A stretch of DNA of 5,621 bases from Desulfovibrio sp. (lineage in GTDB: Bacteria; Desulfobacterota; Desulfovibrionia; Desulfovibrionales; Desulfovibrionaceae): the NCBI GenBank assembly GCA_031281815.1, contig JAITEY010000160.1:1-5621 (forward strand), written 5' to 3'. Below, piece after piece: positions 5,328-5,621 of this stretch. Numbering within the stretch: the stretch's first letter is position 1; every line of letters begins with the position of its first letter. Below the pieces are notes generated by a model. It saw only the letters and a list, made by a program, of their open reading frames with translations, searched no databases and was not told the DNA's origin. The translations under genes were made by a program, and so were the position numbers.

Positions 5328-5621
5328 AGCGAAAGCGGGCCTGTAAGCCGGGTTCTGTTTCCCGCGCCGTTCCGCATGCGGCGGGTAACGCGGGATGATC
5401 ATCATTCCTCTGGGACCGCGGTCGCCCGCAGCCTCAAGCACCCTACCCGGAAGCATCGGCCGGGCCGGCCTCAAACGCTTCCCTATTCGGTCTTGCTCCC
5501 GACGGGGTTTACCCGGCCTGCCGCGTTACCGCGACAGCCGGTGGGCTCTTGCCCCACCCTTTCACCCTTACCCCGCGTGACGCGGGGCGGTCTGCTTTCT
5601 GTTGCACTTGCCGTGGATCGC
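5328..5621 (-). ncRNA. rnpB: RNase P RNA (type A), 3' portion; 5' end outside window
   Basis: The catalytic RNA of RNase P, which cuts 5' leaders from pre-tRNAs. About 294 nt of the 3' part are present; roughly the first 100-130 nt lie beyond the right edge. Conserved blocks on the minus strand run in order. GTGCAACAGAAAGCAGACCG ends the first conserved region (about 5587-5606). GGTAAGGGTGAAAGGGTG follows. The L15 GGTAA that contacts the tRNA CCA end is near 5509-5513. Next come AGCAAGACCGAATAGG and GGGTAGGGTGCTTGAG. The P4-forming ACAGAACCCGGCTTAC lies at 5343-5358. The order matches the E. coli RNA. A GC hairpin (5361-5366 with 5389-5394, plus inner pairs) just before P4 sits where P19 occurs in many bacteria. 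The mature 3' end near 5328 is set by alignment to E. coli, where 15 nt follow GGCTTA and one base. No terminator follows before ispDF. Confidence 0.95.

Noticed and set aside
4237..5346. Plus-strand open frame (369 codons) opposite ispDF and the end of rnpB
   Set aside because: It is the complement of well-supported ispDF coding sequence and runs into the RNase P RNA.
5286..5474. Minus-strand open frame (62 codons) overlapping the rnpB 3' end
   Set aside because: The bases are explained by conserved RNase P RNA structure, and the peptide has no recognisable features.

Overview
The window looks like chromosomal DNA of a GC-rich bacterium, most likely a Desulfovibrio-type sulfate reducer (Desulfovibrionaceae). 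The main clues are a fused IspD-IspF protein whose N-terminus resembles the Desulfovibrio form, a bacterial type A RNase P RNA, and a CCA-encoding initiator tRNA. The taxonomic placement is inference from protein style, not a database match. Every gene I can support lies on the minus strand, so transcription runs from high to low coordinates. The long plus-strand reading frames are shadows of these genes.

Layout in the direction of transcription. The 3' three quarters or so of the RNase P RNA gene (rnpB) enters from the right edge and ends near 5328. Only 38 nt later comes ispDF (5289-3958), the fused cytidylyltransferase and cyclodiphosphate synthase of the MEP isoprenoid pathway. Its stop codon overlaps the GTG start of a left-handed beta-helix acyltransferase (3961-3362). 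A 78-nt gap holding a 24-bp tandem duplication leads to a D-2-hydroxyacid dehydrogenase (3283-2360). A 116-nt gap, filled by two degenerate extra copies of the dehydrogenase 3' end, leads to a HAD-family phosphatase (2243-1596). Nine nucleotides later is ribF (1586-489), which makes FMN and FAD. A 243-nt intergenic region with a likely promoter leads to an initiator tRNA-fMet (245-169), closed by a strong intrinsic terminator (160-127). The last 120 bases hold no gene I can support, only a short direct repeat.

How the genes fit together. rnpB, ispDF, ribF and tRNA-fMet are housekeeping genes. The acyltransferase, dehydrogenase and HAD phosphatase between ispDF and ribF look like an accessory cassette in the same transcription unit. 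Such enzymes could build or decorate a small acid or sugar for a surface glycan, but no substrate can be read from the sequence.

The most unusual structure is at 2263-2421. The last codons of the dehydrogenase gene occur three times in tandem with an exact 53-bp period. Each downstream copy is a 17-codon mini-ORF whose ATG overlaps the preceding stop and is preceded by GGGA 7 nt upstream. This forms a possible termination-reinitiation relay between the dehydrogenase and the HAD gene. It may equally be a neutral, decaying duplication.
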